Assembly: GCF_002005105.1 (NCBI RefSeq)
Contig: NZ_MSCV01000026.1
Span: forward strand, 1 to 64,000
Direction of reading: 5' to 3'
DNA: 64,000 nucleotides
DNA from: Methylocaldum sp. 14B
GTDB lineage: Bacteria; Pseudomonadota; Gammaproteobacteria; Methylococcales; Methylococcaceae
Shown here: positions 11,088 through 20,503 of the stretch, in pieces
Numbering within the stretch: position 1 is the first letter of the stretch
Layout: each line of letters opens with the position of its first letter
Position numbers and translations under genes: made by a program
The notes under the pieces: model-generated
Seen by the model: only the letters and a program-made list of their open reading frames with translations
Databases searched by the model: none
Told to the model about the DNA's origin: nothing

Positions 11088-11612
11088 CTAGGTTTTTCGG
11101 CCAGCGGCCAACGAATCAGCAGGACTGGTTGAAACTGTTCCAGGCGTCAGATAATTTCCCAGTTCCGTTAATGCTTGACGATAGACTTGTCGTTTGAAAT
11201 ACACTACATCACTCACCGGGTACCAATAATCAACCCAACACCACGCGTCAAATTCCGGTCTTTCGCTACAATCCAAGCGAATCTTGGACTCCTCGCTGGA
11301 CAACCGCAGGATATACCAGAGCTGCTTCTGCCCTATGCAAAGCGGAAATGAATGTTTTCGGATATAACGTTCAGGAAGATCGTAACGCAACCAATCTCGG
11401 GTTCGTCCGATGAGTTGCACATCGTGCTTCTTCAGCCCGACTTCCTCATACAATTCTCTGTACATTGCAGCTTCCGGCGCTTCATTTAATTTTATACCGC
11501 CTTGGGGAAACTGCCAGGAACGCATGCCGACCCGCCTTGCCCAGAACACACGGCCATCGTTATTACACAAAACGATACCCACGTTTAGGCGATAACCATC
11601 CGCGTCGATCAT
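11088..11612 (-). CDS. rppH: RNA pyrophosphohydrolase
   Basis: 174-aa Nudix hydrolase that removes pyrophosphate from 5'-triphosphate mRNA ends to start RNase E-dependent decay. The Nudix box is complete, from [17 protein letters not shown] to YEEVGL at about residues 38-60, and the N-terminus [14 protein letters not shown] with WQFPQGG is diagnostic of RppH rather than other Nudix enzymes. It is transcribed divergently from an HAD phosphatase, the same pairing seen in Pseudomonas. Confidence 0.93.
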   Translation of the reverse strand: MIDADGYRLNVGIVLCNNDGRVFWARRVGMRSWQFPQGGIKLNEAPEAAMYRELYEEVGLKKHDVQLIGRTRDWLRYDLPERYIRKHSFPLCIGQKQLWYILRLSSEESKIRLDCSERPEFDAWCWVDYWYPVSDVVYFKRQVYRQALTELGNYLTPGTVSTSPADSLAAGRKT

Positions 11613-11643
11613 GGTTAGAGTTAAATCCTACTACTGTCCTCGG

Positions 11644-11652
11644 TGATATAAT
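11644..11652 (+). promoter_or_regulatory. Extended -10 promoter for the HAD phosphatase gene
   Basis: TGATATAAT gives an extended -10 element (TGnTATAAT) in the divergent rppH/HAD region. The -35 region is weak, as is usual for extended -10 promoters. It leaves a leader of about 125 bases before the GTG start. Confidence 0.5.
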
Positions 11653-11784
11653 CCCAGCCTGCTGGATCTGACCGATATCCGAGCGTCGCCGTTGAGACTT
11701 GCTTACGGCTTTGCAGCACTCAGTTGATCCTTTTTAGCTTTTTACTTTCTGCGCAAGCATTCGAATCGAATTTAAAGGAAACGC

Positions 11785-12504
11785 GTGAGTCTGGCAATAT
11801 TTGACCTTGATAACACCCTTTTAGGTGGCGATAGCGACTATCTGTGGGGGCAATTTCTGGTCGAGAAGGGAATCGTGGACCGAAAGCATTACGAAGAGGC
11901 CAATGCCCGGTTTTACGAGGATTACAAGAACGGTACGCTCGATATCGTCGAGTTTCTGGAGTTCGCCTTAAGCCCTTTGGCCGACAATCAGCTTGATGCT
12001 CTGCACGGATGGCGTGCCGCCTTTATTGAAGAGAAAATCAGACCGATATTATTGCCGGCTGCCACGGCACTCATTGAAAAACACCGCCGCGCGGGCGATG
12101 TCCCGATCATTATCACCGCTACCAATCGCTTCGTGACCGAGCCGATCGCCCGGCTTTACGGCGTCGAACATCTCATCGCTACGACACCGGAACTCGAGAA
12201 CGGCCATTACACCGGCCGATTCGTGGGCACTCCGTGTTTTCGTGAAGGCAAGGTGCAACGTTTGAAAGAATGGTTAGGGGAGAACGATCACGACCTGGCG
12301 AATAGCTGGTTTTACAGCGACTCACACAACGATCTGCCGCTGCTTTCGCTCGTAGGCTTCCCCGTTGCCGTGGATCCTGATGAGAAGCTTGAGACATTTG
12401 CCGCCCGGAACAGCTGGCCGGTTATAAGTCTCCGCAACGGTTCCTGTCCGGAAGACCATGCCAGGCGACTGAAAAGAACGCATCAAGCCTTGCGGATCAA
12501 GTAA
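11785..12504 (+). CDS. HAD-IB family phosphatase (SerB/HolPase-like)
   Basis: 239-aa HAD phosphatase. Motif I is LAIFDLDNTLLGGDSD near the start, motif II includes IITATNRFVTEP, and motif III/IV reads YSDSHNDLPLL. The GTG start follows an AAAGGAA ribosome site. The homologue beside rppH in Pseudomonas aeruginosa (PA0335) has been reported to be a histidinol-phosphate phosphatase, so the same role is plausible here, but phosphoserine phosphatase-like activity cannot be excluded. Its last 22 bases overlap the convergent tusA-like gene. Confidence 0.85.
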   Translation: MSLAIFDLDNTLLGGDSDYLWGQFLVEKGIVDRKHYEEANARFYEDYKNGTLDIVEFLEFALSPLADNQLDALHGWRAAFIEEKIRPILLPAATALIEKHRRAGDVPIIITATNRFVTEPIARLYGVEHLIATTPELENGHYTGRFVGTPCFREGKVQRLKEWLGENDHDLANSWFYSDSHNDLPLLSLVGFPVAVDPDEKLETFAARNSWPVISLRNGSCPEDHARRLKRTHQALRIK

Positions 12505-12713
12505 AAGAAAACGCCGGTTTCCTCCCTCTGGTCCAACATTTGATGTCCAGCCTGCTCCAGAAAAACTCCAAAGTCCAGAACAGAGGCCGGATCGGTGGCC
12601 AGGACTCGGATTACCTGACCGGTTTCCATCGACTGCAAAGCTTTTTTTAATCGTAAGAGCGGCAGAGGACACATCAATCCTGAGGTGTCTATTTCAAAAT
12701 CGACTTGCACCAT
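12483..12713 (-). CDS. TusA/SirA-family sulfur carrier
   Basis: 76-aa protein of the TusA fold with the essential cysteine in DTSGLMCPLPLLRLKKA (CPxP motif, Cys at about residue 15). TusA proteins relay persulfide sulfur for tRNA 2-thiouridine and molybdenum cofactor synthesis. The 3' end overlaps the convergent HAD gene by 22 bases. Paralogues of the family have varied sulfur-transfer roles, so a specific tusA assignment is not certain. cysG lies just across the divergent intergenic space. Confidence 0.85.
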   Translation of the reverse strand: MVQVDFEIDTSGLMCPLPLLRLKKALQSMETGQVIRVLATDPASVLDFGVFLEQAGHQMLDQREETGVFFYLIRKA

Positions 12714-12772
12714 TCACCGATACCCGTTCGAAAGCCCGTGAGAACCGGGCCATTTTAGCAAAACCACACGAC

Positions 12773-14167
12773 ATGGATTATTTGCCCATATTTCTCAATC
12801 TTAAGAATGAACCTTGTCTGATTGTGGGAGGCGGGCCGGTCGCCGCCCGCAAGGCCGAAACTCTGTTTCAAGCCGGCGGGCAAGTCAGCGTGTTGGCTCC
12901 AACATTTCACGATTTGGTGCTAAAACTGCGGGACTCCGGATGCGTAACTCTAATTCCCAAGGTATTCCAACCTCAGGACGTACGCGGCTTTAGGCTAATC
13001 GTGGCGGCGACCGACGATGCCATCCTTAACGCACAGGTCGCCGAGGCGGCAAGGACACACAACATTCTCGTAAACGTCGTCGACCAACCTTCTCTCTGCA
13101 CGTTTATCTTCCCGGCTATTATCGACCGCTCCCCGATCATTGCCGCGGTGTCCTCGGGTGGCACCTCGCCCGTCCTGGCTCGGATTCTCCGAATGCGAAT
13201 CGAATCGCTGATACCGCCGGCCTACGGCCGCTTGGCCAGGATCGCAGCTGATTTCCGGACCCGTGTCAAGCAAGCGATCAAGGATCCGCAAATACGCCGC
13301 AGGTTTTGGGAGAACGTTCTCTCCGGCCCGATCGCCGAACTGGTTTTCGCCGGAAGGGACGAACAAGCGACCGAACACCTGGAACAAGCCATTACAGCCG
13401 ACACTTCAGGCAACGAAAGCGCGCATTCCGGTATGGTCTACTTGGTCGGTGCCGGACCGGGCGACCCGGATTTATTAACCATCCGGGCGCTGCGCCTGAT
13501 GCAGGAAGCCGACGTAGTGGTTTACGATCGCCTCGTTTCCCCCGAAATTCTTCAGCTTGTCCGGCGCGACGCCGAAAAGATTTACGCGGGCAAACAGCGC
13601 AACCGGCACACGCTCCCTCAGGCCGAAATCAATAGGCTTCTAACCGATCTCGCAAAAGCGGGCAAACGGGTCGTCCGTCTCAAAGGCGGAGATCCGTTCA
13701 TTTTCGGACGCGGTGGAGAGGAAATCGAAACCCTGATGAACGAAGGGGTACCATTCCAAGTAACCCCGGGAATTACGGCCGCTTCCGGCTGCGCCGCCTA
13801 TGCGGGTATACCGCTGACCCATCGCGATCACGCCCAATCCTGTACTTTCCTGACCGGCCATATGAAAGACGGCCGACTCATCGACATCGAGTGGAACCAG
13901 TTGTCCCGACCAGGACAGACGCTGGTCTTTTACATGGGTCTTCAAGGATTGCCGGAGATTTGCTCGCGTTTGATTCAACATGGGTGTCCGGCCGACCTTC
14001 CTGCCGCTCTCATCCAACAAGGGACCACTCAGCATCAGTCGGTTTTTACCGGAACCTTGAAAACCTTGCCGGAAATCGTGAGTCGCTCCGGCGTCAAGGC
14101 CCCGACGCTGCTCATCATCGGAAGCGTCGTCAGGTTACGGGAGAAACTCGCCTGGTTCCGACCGTAA
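12773..14167 (+). CDS. cysG: Siroheme synthase (trifunctional)
   Basis: 464-aa fusion. The N-terminal part (residues about 1-210) is the precorrin-2 dehydrogenase/sirohydrochlorin ferrochelatase module with a Rossmann site in GGGPVAARKAETLFQAGG. The C-terminal part (about 215-464) is uroporphyrin-III C-methyltransferase with GAGPGDPDLLTIRALRLMQ and a VVRLKGGDPFIFGRGGEE segment. It makes siroheme for sulfite and nitrite reductases. Its first two steps also lie on the route to precorrin-2, but the linked B12 genes near 50 kb are downstream-pathway genes. Confidence 0.95.
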   Translation: MDYLPIFLNLKNEPCLIVGGGPVAARKAETLFQAGGQVSVLAPTFHDLVLKLRDSGCVTLIPKVFQPQDVRGFRLIVAATDDAILNAQVAEAARTHNILVNVVDQPSLCTFIFPAIIDRSPIIAAVSSGGTSPVLARILRMRIESLIPPAYGRLARIAADFRTRVKQAIKDPQIRRRFWENVLSGPIAELVFAGRDEQATEHLEQAITADTSGNESAHSGMVYLVGAGPGDPDLLTIRALRLMQEADVVVYDRLVSPEILQLVRRDAEKIYAGKQRNRHTLPQAEINRLLTDLAKAGKRVVRLKGGDPFIFGRGGEEIETLMNEGVPFQVTPGITAASGCAAYAGIPLTHRDHAQSCTFLTGHMKDGRLIDIEWNQLSRPGQTLVFYMGLQGLPEICSRLIQHGCPADLPAALIQQGTTQHQSVFTGTLKTLPEIVSRSGVKAPTLLIIGSVVRLREKLAWFRP

Positions 14168-14185
14168 TGTTTAGCCCAAAAATGA

Positions 14186-14620
14186 TTAGCCGTCCTGCCT
14201 TTCGCGCGTGACGAGCCAATCGGCCCAGTTCAAAATCGGCCTGAGACGAGGTCCGAGCAGCTTATCCGCTTCTTCGAATGTCACCCATCGAAACTCGTCA
14301 TGCTCCGGTTTGCCCAGTAGCGGATTGACGGGTAAATGCACCTCTCCGCCGGGAGATTCGGCCAGATAGTATCGAGCGATCTTGCCGGCACCGTAAGGCG
14401 GTGTTTCCAGATAACCCTTGCCCCAGCGGAAGTTCAGTTCTGTCAAGGCCGTTTCCTCGAATACTTCGCGCTGCGCCGCGGCCAAAGGGTCTTCGCCCTC
14501 TTCCACCACGCCTTTCGGGAAATCCCAATATTGGAACGCGCGGAGCAACAGATAACGCGGCTCTGCGGGATAGATGCGCACGATTACGACACCCGCCGAC
14601 AAAATATAGGTTTTCATCAT
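14186..14620 (-). CDS. Nudix hydrolase, diadenosine tetraphosphatase-like
   Basis: 144-aa Nudix protein with box from PKGVVEEGEDPLAAAQREV to FEETAL and the preceding YWDFPKG typical of bacterial Ap4A-type bis(5'-nucleosyl)-tetraphosphatases. The ATG at 14620 (MMKTYILS) is preferred to an upstream TTG because a GGAG site is correctly spaced for it; the ATG one codon later is equally possible. Substrate specificity is not determined by the visible motifs. Convergent with cysG. Confidence 0.8.
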   Translation of the reverse strand: MMKTYILSAGVVIVRIYPAEPRYLLLRAFQYWDFPKGVVEEGEDPLAAAQREVFEETALTELNFRWGKGYLETPPYGAGKIARYYLAESPGGEVHLPVNPLLGKPEHDEFRWVTFEEADKLLGPRLRPILNWADWLVTRERQDG

Positions 14621-14690
14621 GAGCAAGCTACTCCGGCAAGGAAACGAAAACGGTAGTTGGACTCACGCCCGGCATGCGCCGACGGCGGAT

Positions 14691-15524
14691 TCAACCTGCT
14701 CGCCGCAACACCCAGTCGAGCGATCGATCCGGCAAAATTCTTTTCAGAAATCCGAACAAATAAGTGGGAAACGTGACGTAATAACGGGCTTTCGGTCTTT
14801 TTGCTTCAAGCGCGTGGATGACGGCTTTGAGTACGGCTTCCGGTCCGAGGGTAAACGGCACGGCAGGCCCTTCCTTGGCCAACCGCGACTCCATGGCCAA
14901 GTATTTCTCACGATGAACGCTCCGCGCGCTGTCGATGTTTTTCTTGTACATGGCCAGAGCGTTGTCCCGAAATCGGCTCACAATCGGTCCGGGTTCGACC
15001 AGGGAAACGAAAATCCCGGTACCCGCCAGCTCCAAGCGCAGCGTATCCGATAGTCCCTCCAAAGCATACTTGCTCGAGTTGTAGGCGCCCCGGTACGCCA
15101 TGGCGGCGAACCCGAGCACGGAGCTGTTCTGGATGATGCGCCCATATCCCTGCTTCCGCATCACCGGCAACACCAGCGCGGTCAGTTCGTGCGTCCCGAA
15201 CAGATTGGTTTCGAATTGCTCTCGCAGCGCCTCGCGGCTCAAGTCCTCCACCGCCCCCGGCTGGCCGTAGGCGCCGTTGTTGAACACCGCATACAGATAG
15301 CCGCCCGTACTCCGTAGCACCTGCTCCAAGGCTAACCCGATGGAACGGGAATCCGCAAGATCGAGCCGGAACGCTTCGAAGCCCTCGGCGCACAATTGTT
15401 TCACGTCGCTTTCCTTCCGGGCGGTGGCAAATACTCGATAACCGCGTTGCCGCAGTCCTCGGGCGGCGCACAGCCCAATACCGGAGGAACAGCCAGTAAT
15501 CAAAATCGTCTTGTTATTGTGCAT
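14691..15524 (-). CDS. Short-chain dehydrogenase/reductase
   Basis: 277-aa classical SDR. The NAD(P) site TGCSSGIG is at about residues 10-17, the NNGAYG strand near 85, a catalytic serine in QNSSVLG and the Y-x-x-x-K pair in YNSSKYALEG. A basic residue after strand 2 (ATARKESD) suggests NADP preference. It resembles YbbO-like oxidoreductases. The physiological substrate is unknown. It follows the ATPase operon on the same strand 36 bases after atpG, so read-through is possible. Confidence 0.85.
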   Translation of the reverse strand: MHNNKTILITGCSSGIGLCAARGLRQRGYRVFATARKESDVKQLCAEGFEAFRLDLADSRSIGLALEQVLRSTGGYLYAVFNNGAYGQPGAVEDLSREALREQFETNLFGTHELTALVLPVMRKQGYGRIIQNSSVLGFAAMAYRGAYNSSKYALEGLSDTLRLELAGTGIFVSLVEPGPIVSRFRDNALAMYKKNIDSARSVHREKYLAMESRLAKEGPAVPFTLGPEAVLKAVIHALEAKRPKARYYVTFPTYLFGFLKRILPDRSLDWVLRRAG

Positions 15525-15560
15525 CGTGACAAAAACGGTTATGGAAAACCGAAGCTTTTT

Positions 15561-16400
15561 TCAGATCTGATTGCTTAGCAGCGATTCGGCGCTCAGTAAA
15601 ATAATTTCGATTTCCTCGACGATCTCTTCCTGGCGCAGCGCGTTGCTCTTGCGGCGAAGATCCTGGATTTTGGTGTCCATCCGGCGCAAGGCGTTTTCCA
15701 TATGCTCCAAGCGCTGACGGTTCTCCGCCATCAGCGAGGCGTAGAACAAGCCCGGGAGCTTGGCGAACAGGTAATGCTCGGTCAATTCGGCAAAAAACAG
15801 GGCCGGATCGAGATTTAGCCGTGGCGGATAAGCGAATACCGGTTCTTCGGCCGGCATTATCGGCAAAAGAACATGGGAAGCGACGCCGCCTTCGGAGTCG
15901 TGGGAAAGAACGCTCAATCGCTTCCACTGCGCCGACTCCGCCCACAGCCGATGTAACGTCGTCATCAACTCGTTCAGGACCGCGCGCACTTCCTCGGCAA
16001 CATTGGGTCCATCCAGCCACGCTTCAAGGTCGCGGTGAGCTTGCAGCTTGCTCGCAAGCCGCCGCCCAACCACCACCAACCTCGGCCGAATCGGCGGCAA
16101 TGCGGCCAAGGCAGCCATAATCGCCTCATTGAAATCGCCACAAAACCCGCGTTCCGATCCGATCAGAATAAGCACATGCGACTCGCCTTCCCTTTGCCTG
16201 ACGCCGCTCCGAAAGGCCGGATGAAAAGCCAGGAAATCCGAGCTGGCGGCCTCGATACTCTGGATCAAACGCCGCTGATGCCCCATGAACCGATTGAACT
16301 TGCGAGTCTCGATCAACGCCAGCGTTTTCATGGCGGTCATAATGTCCGAGATCTCGTCCAGCCGCCGTAAACGGTGTTCGATTTCCGCTCGCCGACTCAT
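15561..16400 (-). CDS. atpG: N-type ATPase gamma subunit
   Basis: 279-aa central-stalk subunit. The N-terminal helix (MSRRAEIEHRLRRLDEISDI) and the C-terminal helix (MENALRRMDTKIQDLRR) form the rotor shaft, and GSERGFCGDFNEAI is the family's conserved core segment. It is the last gene of the operon, 4 bases after atpA. The divergence from ordinary F1 gamma and the operon order place it in the N-ATPase group. Confidence 0.9.
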   Translation of the reverse strand: MSRRAEIEHRLRRLDEISDIMTAMKTLALIETRKFNRFMGHQRRLIQSIEAASSDFLAFHPAFRSGVRQREGESHVLILIGSERGFCGDFNEAIMAALAALPPIRPRLVVVGRRLASKLQAHRDLEAWLDGPNVAEEVRAVLNELMTTLHRLWAESAQWKRLSVLSHDSEGGVASHVLLPIMPAEEPVFAYPPRLNLDPALFFAELTEHYLFAKLPGLFYASLMAENRQRLEHMENALRRMDTKIQDLRRKSNALRQEEIVEEIEIILLSAESLLSNQI

Positions 16401-16404
16401 CCGT

Positions 16405-17892
16405 TCAATTACCCGATCCGCTCAGGCGACGATCCAGCCATTGATGCCACTCTTCCCGGCTGGCCGACAAATCGATGGGAAAGCGCTGCAACCCATTTGC
16501 CAAGTCCTCCAGTTTTTGTCGAACCGAAACTGAATCCGGATTGTCGAGTCGCCCCGTGTTATACGCCATCATCCAAGCCAGCTGGAACTCCGGCGATAAC
16601 GGTACCAACCGCTCTTGCTTCAAAACCTCGCGCAGCACCTGCCCGCGCCGAATTTTCTCTTCCATGGACGCCTCGAGCTTGGACCCGAACCGCGTGAACG
16701 TCTCGAGTTCCAGAAACTGTAGATAGTCGAGTTTCATGTGCGCAGCCTCTTCCTTGATGCGCGGATGCTGCGCACGTCCTCCGATGCGGGAAACCGACCG
16801 GGTGATATCGATGGCCGGAAGAAATCCGCTGCCGAATAAGCGACGATCCAGATAAATCTGGCCATCCGTGATCGAGATCAGATTGGTCGGGATGTAAGCG
16901 GCAATTTCCCCCTGCTCGGTTTCGACGATAGGCAAGGCGGTCATGCTGCCCCCGCCATGGGTCGGTGCAAGACAGGTCGAGCGCTCCAACAAGCGCGAGT
17001 GCAGAAAGAAAATATCGCCCGGATACGCTTCCCGGCCGGGCGGTCGGCGCAGCAGCAAGGACAGCTCGCGGTAGGCACGCGCATGGGTGGAAAGATCGTC
17101 ATAGACAACCAAAGTGTCCCGGCCGTGCCACATCCAATGTTCGGCCACGGCACAGCCGGCAAACGGTGCCAGGTATTTCAACCCCGGGGAATCGCTGGCC
17201 TCCGCCACAACCACCGTGGTGTAGGCCAGCGCACCGTAGCGCCGCAACAAATCGATGGCGCTGATGGCATCGGACCGCTTCTGGCCAATAAGCACGTAAA
17301 CGCACAATACGTCCTGATCGCGCTGGTTGAGCACGACGTCCAGCGCGAGTGACGTTTTTCCGACTCCGTTATCGCCGATGATCAATTGCCGCTGTCCGCG
17401 TCCCAGGGGAATCATGGCATCGATAATCTTGGTGCCCGTATAAAGCGGCCGATCGACGAAATCTCTCGCGATGATCGGCGGTGAAGAAACATCGAGCTCC
17501 CGGCATAGATTAAGCTCCGGGGCCGGCTGACCATCCAGAGGTTTCCCCAAAGGATCGATTACCCTGCCGACCAGGCCGTCGCCGACTCTCAGAGATAGGC
17601 GCTGCCCCGTGAGATAGACCGGCGACCCTGAGGCCAGGCGGACCGTTTGTTCCAGCAGAATCGCGCCCAGCCGCTGATTGCCGAGATGAAAAACCAAACC
17701 GCGGCTGCCGTCCTCGAACAACAAAAGCTCATCCATCGCAGCGGACGGCAAACCGCTGATCCAGGCGATGCCGTCGCCGACCGAGAGCACCCGCCCGTAT
17801 TCTTCGAGGCGCAGACCGAATCGGTAGCGGTCGACTTCCTCGGTCAAACGTGCGAGTAACAAGCCGTTACGCAGCGTGGCGGGTAGAGACAT
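16405..17892 (-). CDS. atpA: N-type ATPase alpha subunit
   Basis: 495-aa F1 alpha-type subunit. Walker A is [15 protein letters not shown] (about residues 163-178). [13 protein letters not shown] carries the alpha signature including the arginine finger that completes the catalytic site on beta. The gene overlaps atpF by 26 bases. It is alpha and not beta, so the operon supplies only the non-catalytic nucleotide-binding subunit of the hexamer. Confidence 0.92.
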   Translation of the reverse strand: MSLPATLRNGLLLARLTEEVDRYRFGLRLEEYGRVLSVGDGIAWISGLPSAAMDELLLFEDGSRGLVFHLGNQRLGAILLEQTVRLASGSPVYLTGQRLSLRVGDGLVGRVIDPLGKPLDGQPAPELNLCRELDVSSPPIIARDFVDRPLYTGTKIIDAMIPLGRGQRQLIIGDNGVGKTSLALDVVLNQRDQDVLCVYVLIGQKRSDAISAIDLLRRYGALAYTTVVVAEASDSPGLKYLAPFAGCAVAEHWMWHGRDTLVVYDDLSTHARAYRELSLLLRRPPGREAYPGDIFFLHSRLLERSTCLAPTHGGGSMTALPIVETEQGEIAAYIPTNLISITDGQIYLDRRLFGSGFLPAIDITRSVSRIGGRAQHPRIKEEAAHMKLDYLQFLELETFTRFGSKLEASMEEKIRRGQVLREVLKQERLVPLSPEFQLAWMMAYNTGRLDNPDSVSVRQKLEDLANGLQRFPIDLSASREEWHQWLDRRLSGSGN

Positions 17893-18613
17893 CTTGGAAG
17901 AATTTCAGCTCGTCACGGAGATTGGCGGATAAGATCCAGGAACCGGCATGTATACGAACCCCCGCCAACAATGAGGGATCCTCTTTGAAGATCGGTTTGA
18001 CCCCGGTTCCGGCGGTTTGTCCGATCGCTTCCGCTAAAGCCATTTGTCGATCCGGGTCCAGCGGATATGCGCTCGATACCTCGAGAGCATCGTTCGCCAT
18101 CGCCGCCCTTAATTTTTCGAGCTCCGCTTTCGGCAGTTTCCTAAGATCGCTCAAAGCCATGGATATGAGCCTTGTTTCCAATTCCGCCGAAGCCAAGCGT
18201 TCCAGAAGCTTCACTGCAAATCGACTACCCAACTCGAGCGCCTGCTGCTCCGTCGTCCGCATCCACTCTTGTCGCTCCCGTTCTTCTTGAGCTTGCTCTT
18301 TCGCGCGCCGATCCGATTGCTCCTCTGCGAGCTTCTCCAAAAGACGCTGGCGTTCCGCAGCGATCTCTTTCTCCAATTCGCTTCTCGCCAAGTCCTTTTC
18401 CTTTTCCCAATTCGCGATGTTCCGCTCGCAGGCCTCCTTGGCCGCCAGCGCCTCCAGACGCGCCTGATCCGCAAGTCTCAGCTGCTCCTCTATCTTCCGT
18501 TGACGGGCTTGGATGACATCTCTGACGGGGCGATAGAGAAAACGTCGAAGTATCCATACCAGAACGATGAAATTGACGAATTCCAGTACGAAGGTCGTCC
18601 AATCGAAGCTCAT
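17867..18613 (-). CDS. atpF: N-type ATPase b subunit with delta-like C-terminus
   Basis: 248-aa subunit, much longer than a normal b (about 156 aa). Residues 1-25 form the membrane anchor ([15 protein letters not shown]), residues about 30-140 are a charged coiled coil, and the end ([19 protein letters not shown]) resembles the C-terminal domain of the delta subunit. N-ATPase operons lack a separate delta gene, and a b-delta-like fusion fits that. It forms the peripheral stalk. Confidence 0.88.
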   Translation of the reverse strand: MSFDWTTFVLEFVNFIVLVWILRRFLYRPVRDVIQARQRKIEEQLRLADQARLEALAAKEACERNIANWEKEKDLARSELEKEIAAERQRLLEKLAEEQSDRRAKEQAQEERERQEWMRTTEQQALELGSRFAVKLLERLASAELETRLISMALSDLRKLPKAELEKLRAAMANDALEVSSAYPLDPDRQMALAEAIGQTAGTGVKPIFKEDPSLLAGVRIHAGSWILSANLRDELKFFQDVSTRHAA

Positions 18614-18622
18614 TAGACGGCC

Positions 18623-18889
18623 TTATCTCAGTAAATATTCCAGCAGCGGGTTGCGGAACAAAATGATCAATACCACGACCAGCACGTAGATAGCCAAAGA
18701 TTCGATCATGGCAAGCCCGATAAATAGCGTTCGGGTAATCGCCTTCTCCGCCTCCGGCTGTCGTGCCAGTGCCTCGAGCGCTTGGGAAATCGCCTTGCCC
18801 ATTGCGATACCCGGAGCCACTACGCCCAAACCGATGGCCAGCGCCGCGCCGACTGTGGACAAGACGACAAACCAAGTCATATCGCTCAT
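18623..18889 (-). CDS. atpE: N-type ATPase c subunit
   Basis: 88-aa hairpin of two membrane helices joined by the polar loop ARQPEAEKA. The ion-carrying glutamate lies in [11 protein letters not shown] on helix 2. The serine after it and the tyrosine five residues on, both Na+ ligands in Na+-dependent c rings, are present. By manual alignment to the Ilyobacter tartaricus c subunit, the helix-1 ligand (Gln32 there) is methionine and Thr67 is leucine. That argues for proton coupling, as reported for the Burkholderia pseudomallei N-ATPase ring. Confidence 0.92.
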   Translation of the reverse strand: MSDMTWFVVLSTVGAALAIGLGVVAPGIAMGKAISQALEALARQPEAEKAITRTLFIGLAMIESLAIYVLVVVLIILFRNPLLEYLLR

Positions 18890-18892
18890 GCA

Positions 18893-19579
18893 TTACTCCT
18901 TCTCTTGTAGCTGCTGTGTTTGAAGCGCGCCGGCAATGTAAATCAGTGCCAGCATTCCGAAAATATACGCCTGCACGAGTGCTTCCACGATGTGCAACAA
19001 GAGCAAGGGTACGGGCGCCAAGAAACCGGCCACCAACAGTACCAAAAGCACCGCAAGTTCAATACTCATGATATTGCCGAATAAACGCACGGCTAGCGCG
19101 ATTGTTCGGGAAATCTCGCTCAAAAGGTGAAACGGCAACATTAGCGGCGTGGGCGCGAGATAATGACGCAAATATCTCCAGCCGCTGGTTTTCACCCCGT
19201 ACCAATGCACGGAAAAAAACACCAAAAACGCCAGAGCTGCCGTCTGGGACAAGTTGGCCGTGGGAGAACCGAGCCCCGGAATTAAACCGGCAAGGTTGGC
19301 TACTACAAGATAGATCCAGAGCGTGCCGATGAACGGCAGCAGTTCCACTCCGTGGGCGGGCGTCACCGCCTGAATAGCCTGCTCCATCAAGCCGATCACG
19401 CCTTCCAGCATCGCTTGCAGCCCGGACGGCTTATCGACGCTCAGTCTGCGGGTGGCAAGCCAGGAAAAAACGCCCAAAAAAAGCATCAACAACCATGTGG
19501 TGATTACAGTCGGGCCGATATGGACTGGACCGACATCGAACGACAATAATGCAATGAGCTCAGCTTGCTCCACAGTCAA
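18893..19579 (-). CDS. atpB: N-type ATPase a subunit
   Basis: 228-aa polytopic membrane subunit forming the ion half-channels. The essential arginine of helix 5 is in ALAVRLFGNIMSIELA, and the last helix contains VEALVQAYIFGMLALIYI. It begins 4 bases inside the end of atpQ and ends three bases before atpE, so the a and c subunits are made from the same message. Confidence 0.92.
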   Translation of the reverse strand: MTVEQAELIALLSFDVGPVHIGPTVITTWLLMLFLGVFSWLATRRLSVDKPSGLQAMLEGVIGLMEQAIQAVTPAHGVELLPFIGTLWIYLVVANLAGLIPGLGSPTANLSQTAALAFLVFFSVHWYGVKTSGWRYLRHYLAPTPLMLPFHLLSEISRTIALAVRLFGNIMSIELAVLLVLLVAGFLAPVPLLLLHIVEALVQAYIFGMLALIYIAGALQTQQLQEKE

Positions 19580-19848
19580 TGCTCGCGTACGAACAGATAC
19601 ACGTTAAAAATGCCGACAATCACCCCGATAATGATGAGACTGACCGTCCAATGAATGGAATAACCCTTGGATAGGCTATCCAGCCACCGCCCCAGATAAG
19701 CGCCCAAAATTACGGGTATGACCAGCAGCAGTGCCAACACGCCGAGAAAGGCCGTCTGGGATAATAGCGTCGAACGGTCCCGCTCGGCCTGCTCCATACG
19801 CTTCGCCTGCCGTTCGATCGAACGGCGCAATTTTTCCTGCTCATCCAT
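19576..19848 (-). CDS. atpQ: AtpQ-like (ATPase gene 1/AtpI) membrane subunit
   Basis: 90-aa protein with a charged N-terminal helix (LRRSIERQAKRMEQAERD) and two membrane segments. The pattern LGAYLGRWLDSL, then a glycine-rich second helix with GIFNVYLF, matches the AtpI/ATPase_gene1 family, which assists c-ring assembly or Mg2+ supply. In N-ATPase operons it is usually followed by atpR, a further small membrane protein. Here the next gene is already atpB, overlapping by 4 bases, so atpR is missing. Confidence 0.8.
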   Translation of the reverse strand: MDEQEKLRRSIERQAKRMEQAERDRSTLLSQTAFLGVLALLLVIPVILGAYLGRWLDSLSKGYSIHWTVSLIIIGVIVGIFNVYLFVREH

Positions 19849-19849
19849 A

Positions 19850-20248
19850 TCATCGCCCCCGCTCGATTTCCAGCAAACGCTTCAGCATTTCCTCTTCCAA
19901 CCGGCGCAGGCTTTGTTTAAGGCCCGCAAGTGTTTCTTCTTCTTTCAACAGTTGTTCCGTTAGCGCTTCGGTGATGCGATTGTAATCGGAATCGCGGATG
20001 TAGCGCCTGGTATTGATGAAAAGCTGATTATCGACGAAGTAGGCCAAGGCTCCCGGCAGCGCCAAATACTGCCAGGGCCCGCCCTCGCACCGGTAGCGGG
20101 CGAGACCGAACACAAGGGCGGTCATGAAGCGCTCGTGATGCGCACGCAACCCGAAGCTGCCGGTAGCGTCCTCTGCGACGAAGCTTTCCACGTCTTCGAT
20201 ACGCTCGAACTGATCGGAACTCTGTAAGTTCAGAATAAAGGTGCTCAT
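19850..20248 (-). CDS. atpC: N-type ATPase epsilon subunit
   Basis: 132-aa epsilon-type subunit with an N-terminal beta-sandwich (MSTFILNLQ; GSFGLRAHHERFMTALVFGL) and a C-terminal helical pair (LAGLKQSLRRLEEEMLKRLL). The ATG at 20248 is preferred over a TTG at 20305 that would add 19 atypical residues. It is the first gene of this operon. In the canonical order (atpDCQRBEFAG) the beta subunit should precede it, but the upstream 250 bases contain no beta remnant and run into the divergent beta-glucosidase gene. Confidence 0.85.
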   Translation of the reverse strand: MSTFILNLQSSDQFERIEDVESFVAEDATGSFGLRAHHERFMTALVFGLARYRCEGGPWQYLALPGALAYFVDNQLFINTRRYIRDSDYNRITEALTEQLLKEEETLAGLKQSLRRLEEEMLKRLLEIERGR

Positions 20249-20503
20249 GTTACCGGGGTATCTTCGATATTCCCGAAAACTTTGTAAACACGCGCTCCTG
20301 AACAATGGTCGAAATATGCGAAAAGCGCGGAGCGCGATTGTTTCATAGCTTTCTTAAAGCTCATCTTCTGTAAAATCCTTAGACTATGACCCTTTGATAA
20401 GGCGGCCTAGCAGCGAATCGGGGGGAAATAACAGCTATTTTCAAGGATGGAGCGCAACCAAAACGAGAAAGCCGCCGCCGAAACGCTAATTCATTGAGAA
20501 GAC

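Noticed and set aside
20306-20503. Remnant of atpD upstream of atpC
   Set aside because: I looked for beta-subunit C-terminal coding on the minus strand and found none; the segment is only the divergent gap before the beta-glucosidase gene.
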